64,000 nucleotides of DNA from Paenibacillus alvei DSM 29 (GCF_000293805.1 NZ_AMBZ01000001.1:62001-126000), one strand, 5' to 3'. Positions 25,165-34,541 are shown, numbered from the stretch's first letter. Numbers and translations: made by a program. The notes: a model not told the origin generated them from the sequence alone.

Positions 25165-25856
25165 TCCCTCGCCCCCTTAGTGAGGGACACTATCTTATGT
25201 ACCTGATCCCATCCCACATGGAGACCGCAAGCTTCGGCAATGGAACGAACAGGAGCATAGGTAACGCCATTGATAAGGATGCCGTCTTTCACTTGTTCTC
25301 CTTCTAATTCGATCGTTACATTGCCCGGTTGTGTATCCGGCTTTGGTGCAGGTTGCGGATTGTTCTGACTGATCATTTCACGATCAATCATGTTCAAAAA
25401 CTTCGACCAGTGAGGAAGGATTCGGCTCGGACAGTTCTTTTTCGTCCAGTGGCCGTGAGGCACTACCCGTTGAAGCGTCAGGCCATGTCGTTTCAATAGC
25501 TTCGCCACAAGCCAAGCGGCGTTCTTCCAAGCAACCTCTTCGTTCATTTCATCGTACATACATATTTCAATGCCGATGCTCGTCGAGTTACCAGGCCCAT
25601 TGCCATCTGTGCAATGCCAACCCTGCTCGTTGTCGCGCAAATGCTGGTAAACCTCATTATCATCCACTGTGTAGTGCCATGAAGCTTGTCTTCCGCCGCT
25701 TCCGTTCAATACATAACGAGAATGTGATTCAGCGGTTGCATCCGGCTTCGTGTTATCGGTGTTGTGTATCGTGATATATTGCGGATTTTCCATAGGTTTG
25801 TCTGGCTTGTTCGGACGTCCGTCCGGAAGAAGCCGTTGTTTAATTTCGATTGTCAT
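25161..25856 (-). CDS. Phage N-acetylmuramoyl-L-alanine amidase (endolysin)
   Basis: A 231-residue endolysin. Residues 20-165 are an Amidase_2 domain with ITIHNTDN, HYTVDD and PHGHWTKKNCPSR; the zinc ligands are conserved. A Pro-rich linker leads to a copper-amine-oxidase-N-like domain (ILINGVTYAPVRSIAEACGL). It overlaps the holin gene by 17 bases and the glycosidase gene by 4. It is a paralogue of the amidase at 13789-14529 with the same architecture. Confidence 0.94.
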   Translation of the reverse strand: MTIEIKQRLLPDGRPNKPDKPMENPQYITIHNTDNTKPDATAESHSRYVLNGSGGRQASWHYTVDDNEVYQHLRDNEQGWHCTDGNGPGNSTSIGIEICMYDEMNEEVAWKNAAWLVAKLLKRHGLTLQRVVPHGHWTKKNCPSRILPHWSKFLNMIDREMISQNNPQPAPKPDTQPGNVTIELEGEQVKDGILINGVTYAPVRSIAEACGLHVGWDQVHKIVSLTKGARD

Positions 25857-26316
25857 GATTATCTACTTCCTTTCCCTTCTCGTTCAATTGTTCAAGAAAT
25901 GCAACTAACTTCGGTGGTAAGTCCACGCCGTAAACTCCCAAGTTTTCAACGACAGATAGCCCCTCACGTCCGGCATAAAAGAATATCGCGATGGTTCGGA
26001 ATAGGAGTGAACCAGGTTGGATCCAAGAATCGATGAGAGCGGCCAGACCAATCACGAACAGAATCGTAATTTTTCGAATACCACCCCAGAACATAACCTC
26101 GCTGTTCAATGTTTTTGTTTTAATAGCGCCAAGAACACCGGTAACGTAATCAGCGGCCATAAGTGCAAGTAAAAAAATCAGAGGCTTATCCCAACCACCT
26201 AACAAAGATCCGAGTGTTCCGATAAATGCAGCGCCTGCCCCCAAGGAAGCCTCTTTTGCATTAGCTCCTGCAGCGGCAGTCCATACTGTAAGTCCTAACT
26301 CTTTAAAGCGATCCAT
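25840..26316 (-). CDS. Phage holin, phage_holin_4_1 family
   Basis: A 158-residue membrane protein with three or four hydrophobic segments and the motif LMAADYVTGVLGAIKTK, typical of holin_4 proteins. It would permeabilise the membrane for the amidase just downstream. It is related to the holin at 14510-14929 but about 20 residues longer at the N terminus. Confidence 0.9.
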   Translation of the reverse strand: MDRFKELGLTVWTAAAGANAKEASLGAGAAFIGTLGSLLGGWDKPLIFLLALMAADYVTGVLGAIKTKTLNSEVMFWGGIRKITILFVIGLAALIDSWIQPGSLLFRTIAIFFYAGREGLSVVENLGVYGVDLPPKLVAFLEQLNEKGKEVDNHDNRN

Positions 26317-26346
26317 ACTTATCCCCCTTTAGGTGAAATATAAATA

Positions 26347-26402
26347 GCCCCCGACATTAGCCGAGGGCATAATAAAAGCGCCACCTATGCGGTAGCGCCT
26401 TA
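26347..26402 (-). terminator. Tandem terminators between XkdX-like and holin genes
   Basis: Leftward, GGCGCTACC-GCATA-GGTGGCGC followed by TTTTATT forms a terminator, and a second hairpin (GCCCTCGG...CGGGGGC, 26347-26368) follows. They divide the tail operon from the lysis genes. Confidence 0.75.
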
Positions 26403-26540
26403 TTGTGCTGTGCCGTTGATTACTTCGTTAACGGCGTCTCTGAGATTGTATAGTTTCGGAACTTGCTCCATTTTGTAAACTCCAACCATGACCAGTCCAA
26501 CCCATACCTTCACAAGCCCACTATCTTTCGTAAAATTCAT
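26400..26540 (-). CDS. XkdX-like small tail protein
   Basis: A 46-residue protein with GGGGTG upstream. The pattern KVWVGLVMVGVYKMEQVPKLYNLRDAV matches the XkdX family, small proteins encoded between the fibre and holin genes in PBSX-like phages. The function is unknown. Confidence 0.75.
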   Translation of the reverse strand: MNFTKDSGLVKVWVGLVMVGVYKMEQVPKLYNLRDAVNEVINGTAQ

Positions 26541-26555
26541 TCAAATCACCCCTTC

Positions 26556-26924
26556 TTATTGCGGTGGTGCAATCATGATAGTCAACTCTGCAACCGACTG
26601 TTTAAGCTCGTCCACTTCTTCGCTCAAAGGCTTTTGATAGGTTGGTTTCTCTGGCTCTGGCTGATTCGGATCAGGATACGAAAATTCAATTTCTTTTGTG
26701 ATTGGATTGACTCGGTAGCCATTACTCACCGCAAAGTCTTTGGCGTACTGTTTATATTCCAGTTCAATGTAATCAAAAAACTCTCGATTGCGTTCAGACA
26801 GGGCTGTATACACTTTAATGTCGTGTTCGATGGTTGTCACGAACACATCCCCCGAACGCTCACCAGTATCAACCAGTTTTTCGCCTGTTACTATGTCATA
26901 AAAGATTCTACGACCGATTTTCAA
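26556..26924 (-). CDS. XkdW-like tail protein
   Basis: A 122-residue protein located between fibre and XkdX. The end (EEVDELKQSVAELTIMIAPPQ) is a coiled coil, and the middle is charged. Position and pattern suit XkdW-type fibre-associated or chaperone proteins. Confidence 0.6.
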   Translation of the reverse strand: MKIGRRIFYDIVTGEKLVDTGERSGDVFVTTIEHDIKVYTALSERNREFFDYIELEYKQYAKDFAVSNGYRVNPITKEIEFSYPDPNQPEPEKPTYQKPLSEEVDELKQSVAELTIMIAPPQ

Positions 26925-26935
26925 CCGTATCCCTC

Positions 26936-28249
26936 CTAACCATAGACTATTACGCTTGCTGGTTTATTGCTGTCATCTTCATAACGCGATACGGGTACTA
27001 CAAAACTGGTAGGTGTTATTGTAGCCAATACAGATCCATTTAGTTCAGGTAGTGTATCCCGGAAAACTACTTGATGATTATACGATGCTCCGTTCACTGA
27101 TATAGCTGGGTTGGTATACAGATCAAAAGCTGCTAGTTGACTATAGTATTTGGAGAAAACGACAATGCCTTTTGCTTGGAAACTCAGTCCGGTGACTACA
27201 ATGTAATAAAGTCCCCACGTAGTTGTGTCACCTTCTGAGATAAGGAAATTCTTAGGCCACTCAGATACGGACGTCGTAATCCTTGCCATTGGCACGCCCG
27301 TAGTAATCTGGCTAATTTTCTGCGCCAATACCGGATAAGTGTCACTGCCCGATGCTGGTATTCCTTTGCCAGTGATAGCGGCAGCGACTTGATTTTTCCC
27401 GTCACTGGCTGATTGAAAAGCCTCGTTTGCTCTGTCATATGCGGCTTTTACCGCACTTTCTGTTGCAGCCACATTAGCACGCGTGCCATTTGTTGCTGTG
27501 GATAGCTGTACAATTCCAGCGGCAGAAGTAGTCGCACCTGGTAATCTAGCGGCCGCCATTGTGCCCGTTGTAATATCGCTTGCATCGTGTTTATGTGATC
27601 CTGCAGCCTTACTGTTCCAATCGTTTCGTTCGGATACAGTAATGTGCTTCGTATTATCCTGAAGGTGTGCAGTAAAATCCGTCTGTTTGGCAGCTCCGAT
27701 TGATTCCGGCGTTATCTTGGACAAGTCGATGTCCTTTACCTTCTGATCGGTGTATGCCTTTGCCCTTGCTTCCGCTGCATCTACATCATCTTGTGATGCA
27801 AAAATAAGAGAGCTATCGATAATCGCCGAAACATTTTGGGCTTGGCCAACTATGATAATGGCATCTATAGACTTTTCGATTATATCGGCACCGCCTGCAG
27901 GTGGAATATATTCAGCATTTGCCCCGCTATTCCCATAGCCGTATAATATTTCGCCCTCGTCAGGATCCTGGGCGAACACCCCCACTTCCCGAAAATAGAA
28001 ACCCGTCGTTACCTCTTGGTTAGATAGAACAGCTCCTAAAACTGCTTTACCCTGCCCTTGAAGCTTCAACTTCGTGAGCGGCAATGATTTTTTCTCATTT
28101 ATTAGCTTTGTCAATGTTGGAATGCTCTGTCCTACTAATTGTCCATCACCAATGCCGATCCGGGTATACTTTAGTTCGATACCCGTTTGAGCTTTGGCCT
28201 GCAAATTACGGCCTTTATTTGTGAGGACGATCCCTCCGAACGCTCCCAT
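26936..28249 (-). CDS. Phage tail fibre (gpH/XkdV-like)
   Basis: A 437-residue fibre. The N-terminal 150 residues (GAFGGIVLTNKGRNLQAKA, RIGIGDGQL, FYFREVGVFAQDPDEGEILYGYGN) are the conserved baseplate-attachment domain of P2 gpH-like fibres. Then come shaft repeats (ITVSERNDWNSKAAGSHKHDASDITTG) and a linker (AAITGKGIPASGSDTYPVLAQKI) shared with the fibre of the headless module. The last 110 residues are a beta-rich head that should set host specificity. Confidence 0.9.
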   Translation of the reverse strand: MGAFGGIVLTNKGRNLQAKAQTGIELKYTRIGIGDGQLVGQSIPTLTKLINEKKSLPLTKLKLQGQGKAVLGAVLSNQEVTTGFYFREVGVFAQDPDEGEILYGYGNSGANAEYIPPAGGADIIEKSIDAIIIVGQAQNVSAIIDSSLIFASQDDVDAAEARAKAYTDQKVKDIDLSKITPESIGAAKQTDFTAHLQDNTKHITVSERNDWNSKAAGSHKHDASDITTGTMAAARLPGATTSAAGIVQLSTATNGTRANVAATESAVKAAYDRANEAFQSASDGKNQVAAAITGKGIPASGSDTYPVLAQKISQITTGVPMARITTSVSEWPKNFLISEGDTTTWGLYYIVVTGLSFQAKGIVVFSKYYSQLAAFDLYTNPAISVNGASYNHQVVFRDTLPELNGSVLATITPTSFVVPVSRYEDDSNKPASVIVYG

Positions 28250-28813
28250 CTATATCACCATCTCTACTGTCATTTTTTCGCCCATATGCAGTACTCCAGC
28301 GTAGTAGAGCGGCATGTCCTCTATTTGCCCAAGTATGACTTTTTCAAGCTTGGCAGACAGTCTTTTTACTGATTCAACCGCTCTAATAAATTCCTGCGCT
28401 CTCTTTTGTGTCACTTCTGGATTGCTTGTCTTAACCTGGAACCTATATGGCTGCCCGTCGTACTCCCACCATTCTTCCACTTGGCCATCACCAAATAGAG
28501 TCGTAATCAACTCTTCTATTGCGCTCGGCGTTCCCTTCCGTCTATGCCAAGCAATTGAGTTTTTCACCAGCTCCCGCCGCTGCTCAAGTGGCAAGGCTGG
28601 GTCATAGAAATCTACATGATACTGCCATGCTAACTCGTCCGTTTCCTCATTAGTCCATTCATTGAAACGATCATAGATAGATAGTTTACGAATATCTTCT
28701 GTCACTGCGCGCAATTCCGAATTAATTGCCTGCGCAGCTGCCGCGATATTTGGATCTGATCTCAAATTAGAAGGCAAGATATCAAGTAAGTTGACTTGTT
28801 GAATGTTAATCAT
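28250..28813 (-). CDS. Phage tail protein I (gpI)
   Basis: A 187-residue baseplate protein from ATG 28813, preceded by GGAGGG inside the end of gene J. Family motifs NLLDILPSNLRSDPNIAAAAQAI, DELAWQYHVDFYDPALPLEQRRELVKNSI and HRRKGTPSAIEELI are all present. P2 gpI sits at the edge of the baseplate beside gpJ and carries the fibre. It overlaps gene J by 8 bases. Confidence 0.94.
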   Translation of the reverse strand: MINIQQVNLLDILPSNLRSDPNIAAAAQAINSELRAVTEDIRKLSIYDRFNEWTNEETDELAWQYHVDFYDPALPLEQRRELVKNSIAWHRRKGTPSAIEELITTLFGDGQVEEWWEYDGQPYRFQVKTSNPEVTQKRAQEFIRAVESVKRLSAKLEKVILGQIEDMPLYYAGVLHMGEKMTVEMVI

Positions 28814-29918
28814 CTTCAAACCCTCCGAACGTGATGTTAACCGTACCATCCTTAGCTACCTGTGTTGTTCCTACCTCAAGGTATACGGGCGTGGCTACAT
28901 CGACGCGCAATGCTCCGGCGGCCATCACGCGCCAGACAAGCTCCGATTGGTTTATAGCTCTGCCTAACTTCGACTTTTGCCATGTTCTATACTGATTCAC
29001 TGCCTCGATTACTGCAGCTTGAATAGTAGTTGATTCTGCTGCTCTATCTCTGTTAATCCAGTACTTAATATTGATGTCATAGGAAACCTGAGTAGGTTTA
29101 GCAACTGTGACTTTATCGGTTAGCGGCCTGCGCTTCCGATCGTTCACTGACTCATTTACAGATTCAAGTATGTCAGATGACGGCAGCTCGCCACCCTGCA
29201 TTAAGGGTACAACCACAACCTCCCCCTCAGCTGGAGAATGAACAGCCACATCAATGATAGATGAGCTCGCGGCCTTGGCCCAATACTGATAGGCTCCGTA
29301 TGGCCCTGCTGTGCTAAACTGTTCCGGTGCAGTGCGTATTCTCTCTCTATACGAATTGTCTACCTCTTCGGCTGCACCACCGGTGCTTGTCGTCGTATTT
29401 TTAACGGACTGAATGAACGGTAGCGGATCAATCAAGACGTTTAATTGACCAGGCAAAAAACCATTGCCAACTATACCAGCGATAGAACATTTACAAACTA
29501 CACTACCTGACTGTACTCCTGCAGGTATCTCGAAAACTTCTGTCGTTGAAAAGTATAGTTGGCCATCTCCTCCTTGCGGCCCAATTCGTGTTCCCGCAGG
29601 AATAATTGTGGCTGATACAAGCGGCATCGATAACCGGAATTCTACGGTTGTCATCGCTGCTGCAGCTTGCAAACGACTTGTTTCAGTGAACTCCCCCATT
29701 GCATCCAATTGTTCGCCCTGGGCATAACGTAAGAGATTGCTTGAAGCCGTCTGATTAATTAAAACTCGCTGCTGCACAATGATAGATGCAAGAGACATTA
29801 AAAAAAGCCTGATCGGATCCGCAGGGTATAATGCGCGTCCAGTCAAGCCTTCATAAACTGTTATGATGTCATTTGATACAGAAGTAACATCATCTTCTAC
29901 AAATTTAAGAGTACTCAA
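28806..29918 (-). CDS. Baseplate assembly protein J (gpJ)
   Basis: A 370-residue protein of the P2 gpJ/baseplate J family, the main wedge component. Motifs LRYAQGEQLDAMGEFTETSRL, RLSMPLVSATIIPAGTRI and SYRERIRTAPEQFSTAGPYGAYQYWAK are typical. Overlaps with gpW and gpI show translational coupling. Confidence 0.94.
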   Translation of the reverse strand: MSTLKFVEDDVTSVSNDIITVYEGLTGRALYPADPIRLFLMSLASIIVQQRVLINQTASSNLLRYAQGEQLDAMGEFTETSRLQAAAAMTTVEFRLSMPLVSATIIPAGTRIGPQGGDGQLYFSTTEVFEIPAGVQSGSVVCKCSIAGIVGNGFLPGQLNVLIDPLPFIQSVKNTTTSTGGAAEEVDNSYRERIRTAPEQFSTAGPYGAYQYWAKAASSSIIDVAVHSPAEGEVVVVPLMQGGELPSSDILESVNESVNDRKRRPLTDKVTVAKPTQVSYDINIKYWINRDRAAESTTIQAAVIEAVNQYRTWQKSKLGRAINQSELVWRVMAAGALRVDVATPVYLEVGTTQVAKDGTVNITFGGFEDD

Positions 29919-30241
29919 ATTTGCACCTCCTCAGCCAAAACAAACTTTACAAGCGGCTCCATTCGACCGGAAGCAGGGTCTTCAAAAATCTCCACTTCTG
30001 TTACTATCGCTCTCGGTTCTTGCTCCAGGACAGCTGCCATTATTTCACCGGTTAATCTCGCCTTTAATATTGGGCCAGGCTCATCCATTATATCTTGATT
30101 AAGTCCGATGCTTCGTGCTAAAGGTGCCGAACCTGCATATGTGGATAGGATAGTTCTTATATTCTGGGACACCTCAGCAATTAGATCAGCAGGAGCAAAA
30201 TCGATTGCGAATTGTTGTCTCATGTCAACGGAATATATCAT
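29915..30241 (-). CDS. Baseplate protein W (gpW/gp25-like)
   Basis: A 108-residue baseplate protein of the GPW/gp25 family with VSQNIRTILSTYAGSAPLARSIGLNQDIMDEP. The family connects the baseplate with the first sheath ring. It overlaps genes on both sides by 4 bases. Confidence 0.92.
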   Translation of the reverse strand: MIYSVDMRQQFAIDFAPADLIAEVSQNIRTILSTYAGSAPLARSIGLNQDIMDEPGPILKARLTGEIMAAVLEQEPRAIVTEVEIFEDPASGRMEPLVKFVLAEEVQI

Positions 30242-30636
30242 TTCACATATTCCTCCAATGAAATATTGGCTGTTGCAAATAGGATATTCCCCTTACCATC
30301 AATCGTCTTCCATGATTGTTCCAATGACGTGATTGTCCAGAGTCCAACTCCTACCGCTTTCCCCCCTACGATAAGCGGCATCGCCTTCCCCTTCCTATCC
30401 AATTCTACGAGCCTATCCAATTCCTTTCGCGGATTCAATCGGCGTTGCACGTCGAACCACATGGTAAAAGATATTGTATCAAGTCCCGGACCTATCCATT
30501 GGGAAAGAGGCTTTTTCCCTAACACCTCATGTTTTGCCCATCTGCCTGCACTGCTTCGTGTGAATTCATTGAAAGTCCGTATAGCTTCAGGAGACACCAC
30601 AAATACAACTGGCCCGAGGCTGCCTATCTTATTCAT
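30238..30636 (-). CDS. Tail protein, P2 gpU-like
   Basis: A 132-residue protein with GSLGPVVFVVSPEAIRTFNEFTR and HEVLGKKPLSQWIGPGLDTISFTMWFD, matching phage P2 tail protein U (tail completion). In this phage it lies among baseplate genes between V and W, a common order in Firmicute P2-like tails. Confidence 0.85.
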   Translation of the reverse strand: MNKIGSLGPVVFVVSPEAIRTFNEFTRSSAGRWAKHEVLGKKPLSQWIGPGLDTISFTMWFDVQRRLNPRKELDRLVELDRKGKAMPLIVGGKAVGVGLWTITSLEQSWKTIDGKGNILFATANISLEEYVK

Positions 30637-31028
30637 AACTTCTCACCTGCTCTCGTGATCGAACCAGTAACCAGTAAATCTCCTTCAATTTTAACACCGC
30701 CTGCAGCCTTTACATTCAACGTGCCGGTAGACCTATCAAAATAAACATAACTCCCATCCTCATGCCATACCCCTAGCTGATTACTTGACGACGGAACAGC
30801 ATCTGATTCGCCGTAGTATGTCCCAACCACAAAACCGTCATTTCCCGAAAAAGCACAAACAACCGAATCGCCAACTTTCGGCACGGCATATGTCTGTTCG
30901 CCCGTAGGCAGATACAAAATTGGGAGCTCATCCGACACCATATCATCCTGGTCAAAGAACGCAACACGGGCAGATGCTTTCTGTTCATTCACGCTCGATA
31001 CAACACCAATCCTAATCGCGTTACGCAT
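30633..31028 (-). CDS. Baseplate assembly protein V, spike (gpV)
   Basis: A 131-residue protein. ATG 31028 (after GGTGGTG) is preferred over GTG 31037. The N-terminal OB domain (IRIGVVSSVNEQKASARVAFFDQDD, GDSVVCAFSGNDGFVVG) leads to a short beta-helix (FDRSTGTLNVKAAGGVKIEGDLLVTGSI), as in P2 gpV, the membrane-piercing tip. No HxH iron-binding tip is visible. Confidence 0.9.
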   Translation of the reverse strand: MRNAIRIGVVSSVNEQKASARVAFFDQDDMVSDELPILYLPTGEQTYAVPKVGDSVVCAFSGNDGFVVGTYYGESDAVPSSSNQLGVWHEDGSYVYFDRSTGTLNVKAAGGVKIEGDLLVTGSITRAGEKL

Positions 31029-31030
31029 GA

Positions 31031-32065
31031 TCACCACCCCAATACTTGTCTGATTTCTATGTCTGTTGTGTAACCACTGCTGCCTATTTTGTGAGATGCC
31101 TGCTCAATTAAATACTTACCGTCAAACCACCCAAACCCCTCAATCATTATGGTGGTACCGGCTGCAAGCCGTGTATCTCCCATTAGAGAGAAACTTGCCT
31201 TTCCGGTTTCTTTATTCTTTTCCCTTAGCATCTTTTTTGCTTTTCGAAGGGCTTCAGCTTCTGAATTGACTTGTTCTTTCACTTTCAAAACAGGCCCTAT
31301 CTTCGGTGCTTTCGGCGGCCGATAAACAGCTTTTAACGTCTTCTTCTGTTTCGGTTGGGTATAACTTACCTCGCACGCTATGTAAGAGGCATACGAGGTA
31401 GACCATGAGAACTTATAAGATGTTAAATTGTCTTTCCCGCGAGTTAGAGTAAGAGCAGGCGATTTTTTCTCGAAATCAAACTCGTCGAAAAGCACAAGCT
31501 GCTTCGAAGCAATCTTAACGGCAATACCTTCCCCAGCAGCTGTATCATTCAGAAATTGTAAATCTGAAATTTCCGTTTGATCTAAACGATCATATGAAGG
31601 ATTATCTGGCGCCAGATATACAAGCTTCAGACCGGAGCGCTTCGCTACATCTGCCGCAATAGTGCGCAATGATACCTTTTCCCATGCCTTTGTCCGTTTC
31701 TCCTGACGCCCTGTAGAACTGATTGGTAAGCTAATGGCTTTGATGGATACCACATCAGGTGGGCCAGAGTATTCAAGTGTGTCTACTTCAAAATCACCAA
31801 GTACAAGCTTTTTTATCTCCCCATCCTTTAACCAATTGTAAGTTCGGATTTCTGCTTTCACTTTATCCCCTTGCATTGGGATCCAATCAGGACTCTGCCA
31901 GTTTCGACCACGATCCTGTAAGCTTATTTGAATATCATCCAAGCTGCCTGGAGCTGCATCGTTATAGGTGAAATCCAAGAGCGAATCCGCGATATCAATA
32001 GAAAGATCATAACCGTTGTAATTCAAAATTAGCTCGGCACGTCTGCTATCATATACCTGCTTCAT
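31031..32065 (-). CDS. Tail hub, late control D-like protein (gpD)
   Basis: A 344-residue tail hub protein of the phage late control D family. Features are YDLSIDIADSLLDFTYNDAAPGSLDDIQISL near the start, the LRTIAADVAKRSGLKLVYL block and the FGWFDGKYLIEQASHKIGSSGYTTDIEI end. The hub binds the spike and the LysM protein X. It overlaps gene X by 4 bases. Confidence 0.92.
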   Translation of the reverse strand: MKQVYDSRRAELILNYNGYDLSIDIADSLLDFTYNDAAPGSLDDIQISLQDRGRNWQSPDWIPMQGDKVKAEIRTYNWLKDGEIKKLVLGDFEVDTLEYSGPPDVVSIKAISLPISSTGRQEKRTKAWEKVSLRTIAADVAKRSGLKLVYLAPDNPSYDRLDQTEISDLQFLNDTAAGEGIAVKIASKQLVLFDEFDFEKKSPALTLTRGKDNLTSYKFSWSTSYASYIACEVSYTQPKQKKTLKAVYRPPKAPKIGPVLKVKEQVNSEAEALRKAKKMLREKNKETGKASFSLMGDTRLAAGTTIMIEGFGWFDGKYLIEQASHKIGSSGYTTDIEIRQVLGW

Positions 32066-32268
32066 GATTCACCACGCTTCCAGGGCGGCAGTGTATCAGA
32101 TATTTCAGGGGCTAACTCTGGTATATAAAGTTCAATACCGCCCGAAAATACTGTAACCTGTGTGTGTTTTGGATTTGCCATCATTATGGTACTCATATAC
32201 TTTTCAGTCTCAAAAAGTTTGAAGGAGATACTATTCCAAGTATCTCCTTGCAGAGTAAAATACGTCAT
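32062..32268 (-). CDS. LysM tail protein X (gpX)
   Basis: A 68-residue protein from ATG 32268. It is a single LysM-like domain (YFTLQGDTWNSISFKLF, ANPKHTQVTVFSGGIELYIP), as in P2 gpX, which connects hub and tube. The ATG overlaps the tape-measure stop (ATGA). A longer frame to 32301 lacks a ribosome site. Confidence 0.9.
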   Translation of the reverse strand: MTYFTLQGDTWNSISFKLFETEKYMSTIMMANPKHTQVTVFSGGIELYIPELAPEISDTLPPWKRGES

Positions 32269-34541
32269 GCAAAACTCACCCTTTGCTGTTGTTTTTTCCA
32301 AGCTCGCATGCGATTTTCAAAATCATCATTTGAGGCCTTTGCCACTCGCTCAGCATCTTGTTGTGTTGCAGCTCCACTTAAATAGATGTTGGTTGTGTGC
32401 TCGTAATAATTTGCATTACTGCTGCTCGAGTTGTTATATGATGGTGATCCTAATATCCCCTCTAGTTTTGATAACGGCAGAATTGCCTCGTCTTCCTTAC
32501 CTTCCCCTATCATCGCGAGAGTCGGCCCCGTTGCTATGCCGCCCTTAGCTAACATAGGGATGTCCGGGATTGAGAAGCCAAGCGTTTTGCCTCCGCCAGC
32601 CCATTCAGGCACCCAATCAGGAATATCTACGCTTACTGTATTAATGCTACTGATTGCCTGGTTAATCAGTCCAATCACTGCGTTAATTGGGGCCTTAATC
32701 AGGGAAGCCAGACTGTCGAAAATACCCCCAAAGATATCCTTGACTCCCTGCCACGCCTGTGTCCAGTTCCCAGTAAATACGCCAGTAATAAAGTCGAGTA
32801 CACCACCAAGTGCCGTCATTAATCCGTTAAATACGCCAGAAACGGCATCGATCGCGCCTACTACAACCGCCCTTATGACAGGGAAAGCAAAATTAAAAGC
32901 ATCAACCAAGCCATCAATGATCGGCTTTATGAAATTGAAAACTGCGGACATTGTCTGTCCAATTTTACCTGCAACACTCATGAAGACTGGGAGCATAGAA
33001 GAAAATGCACGACTTATGGCAGGCACTATATCATTAGCAATGAAACCAAACACCTTGGAAAAAACCGGATATAGTTTCCCTGCCAGATAAGATGCAATCG
33101 GAATAAATGCTTGATATATTTTTAATGCAGCTTGAGAGACAGCTGCAGATACCCTTAAGAATATTGGGACAATTTGTTTAATCGTTTTCCCAATCGAATT
33201 GAAAATACTCAACATATGTGGCAGCAACGGCTTTAGTGCATTAAAGTAATCATCCTTGAGACTCGTAAAACTGCCTGCCAGTTCTTCTACCATTGGCGCT
33301 ATCAGTTGCTTTAATTGATTCAACCCTGACATAACCGGCTGCATAAAAGTACCGATGTACTGAAAACCTTTCTCCATCATGTTCATAGCTGCTGGTAAGT
33401 ATTTTGATATTGTATCAGCCACAAAGCGGATCGCTGGTGCCATTTTTTCGCCTAGATTTATTTTTGCGCTTTCGATCGCAGAATCTAATAATTTCAACGA
33501 CCCTGATACAGTATTAAGTTGGACATCTGCCATTTCTTTGGCTGCACCTTCCGAATTCCGAATAGCATTTTCGAGTTCGTAATACCTTTTTGTTCCTGTC
33601 GAAAGCATGATATTAGCACCACGAATAGCCTCTTCTCCAAACACAGAAGCCATAGCTGCATCTCTTTGCTGAGTCGTCATGCCTTGAGTAGCTTTTTCCA
33701 CTTCAGCCATAACGGATCCCAAATCACGCATCGCCCCGTGTTGGTCATAAAGTGAAATAGTAGTTTTACCAACCGAAAATCTACCGTTATCAGAATTCTT
33801 TTTCAAATCCCGAAGCATTGCATTGAATGTAGTGCCCGCCATTGATCCCTTTATTCCTGAGTCAGCTAAGACACCAAGAACGGCGTTTGTTTGTACCAAA
33901 TCCATTTTTGCGGCGTTTGCTGATGAAGCGGCGTATTTCATAGCCTCGCCTAACATCAAAACGTCAGTATTTGATCTTGCTTGCGTTCTCGCAAAAATGT
34001 CAGCAGCTTTAGATGCATCAGTAGCATCCATTCTGAATGCTTGCATAGTGTCTGAAACAATGTCTGCAGATTTAGCGAGATCCATATTAGCGGCTGCAGC
34101 TAAATTCAACATACCAGGCATCGCACCAATAATTGCATCCGTATCAAAACCAGCAAGAGCCAAGTATTGCATTCCGTCGGCAGCTTCTTTAGCTGAGAAC
34201 GACGTCGTTTCACCGAGCATCCGTGCAGTTTCAGTTAGCTTCTTAAACTGCTCATCATTGGCTCCTGATATCGCTCTTACATTTGCCATTCCTTGTTCAA
34301 AATCGGCGAAGGTTTGAGCAATATCCTTTCCAAATGAAATAACTGACGAAACCGCAAAAGCACCTGCAATAATACCGCCTGCCTTTTTTATAGTGCTAGA
34401 CATTTTGTTTGCGGCATCTACTGATCTTTGCATCTCGTTAGTTGTTTTTGATACATCTGTTCTTGCTTGCTTAAAAGCCTTATTGAATGTCGAGTCCAAT
34501 TGGCCGCCAAGTTCGAAGACCGTTTTATATGTCCTACTCAT
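32265..34541 (-). CDS. Tail tape-measure protein, TP901 family
   Basis: A 758-residue tape-measure protein that fixes tail length and passes DNA into the cell. The N-terminal part is coiled coil; the TP901 core is seen in FEQGMANVRAISGANDEQFKKLTETARMLGETT and LALAGFDTDAIIGAMPGML; the middle has hydrophobic segments (SMLPVFMSVAGKIGQTM, VDAFNFAFPVIRAVVVGAIDAV). The ATG overlaps the stop of the E' extension (ATGA). The C terminus (ANYYEHTTNIYLSGA) is typical. Confidence 0.95.
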   Translation of the reverse strand: MSRTYKTVFELGGQLDSTFNKAFKQARTDVSKTTNEMQRSVDAANKMSSTIKKAGGIIAGAFAVSSVISFGKDIAQTFADFEQGMANVRAISGANDEQFKKLTETARMLGETTSFSAKEAADGMQYLALAGFDTDAIIGAMPGMLNLAAAANMDLAKSADIVSDTMQAFRMDATDASKAADIFARTQARSNTDVLMLGEAMKYAASSANAAKMDLVQTNAVLGVLADSGIKGSMAGTTFNAMLRDLKKNSDNGRFSVGKTTISLYDQHGAMRDLGSVMAEVEKATQGMTTQQRDAAMASVFGEEAIRGANIMLSTGTKRYYELENAIRNSEGAAKEMADVQLNTVSGSLKLLDSAIESAKINLGEKMAPAIRFVADTISKYLPAAMNMMEKGFQYIGTFMQPVMSGLNQLKQLIAPMVEELAGSFTSLKDDYFNALKPLLPHMLSIFNSIGKTIKQIVPIFLRVSAAVSQAALKIYQAFIPIASYLAGKLYPVFSKVFGFIANDIVPAISRAFSSMLPVFMSVAGKIGQTMSAVFNFIKPIIDGLVDAFNFAFPVIRAVVVGAIDAVSGVFNGLMTALGGVLDFITGVFTGNWTQAWQGVKDIFGGIFDSLASLIKAPINAVIGLINQAISSINTVSVDIPDWVPEWAGGGKTLGFSIPDIPMLAKGGIATGPTLAMIGEGKEDEAILPLSKLEGILGSPSYNNSSSSNANYYEHTTNIYLSGAATQQDAERVAKASNDDFENRMRAWKKQQQRVSFA

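Noticed and set aside
30212-30658. 148-codon rightward frame
   Set aside because: It is antisense to the gpU-like gene, which overlaps its neighbours in the tail operon.
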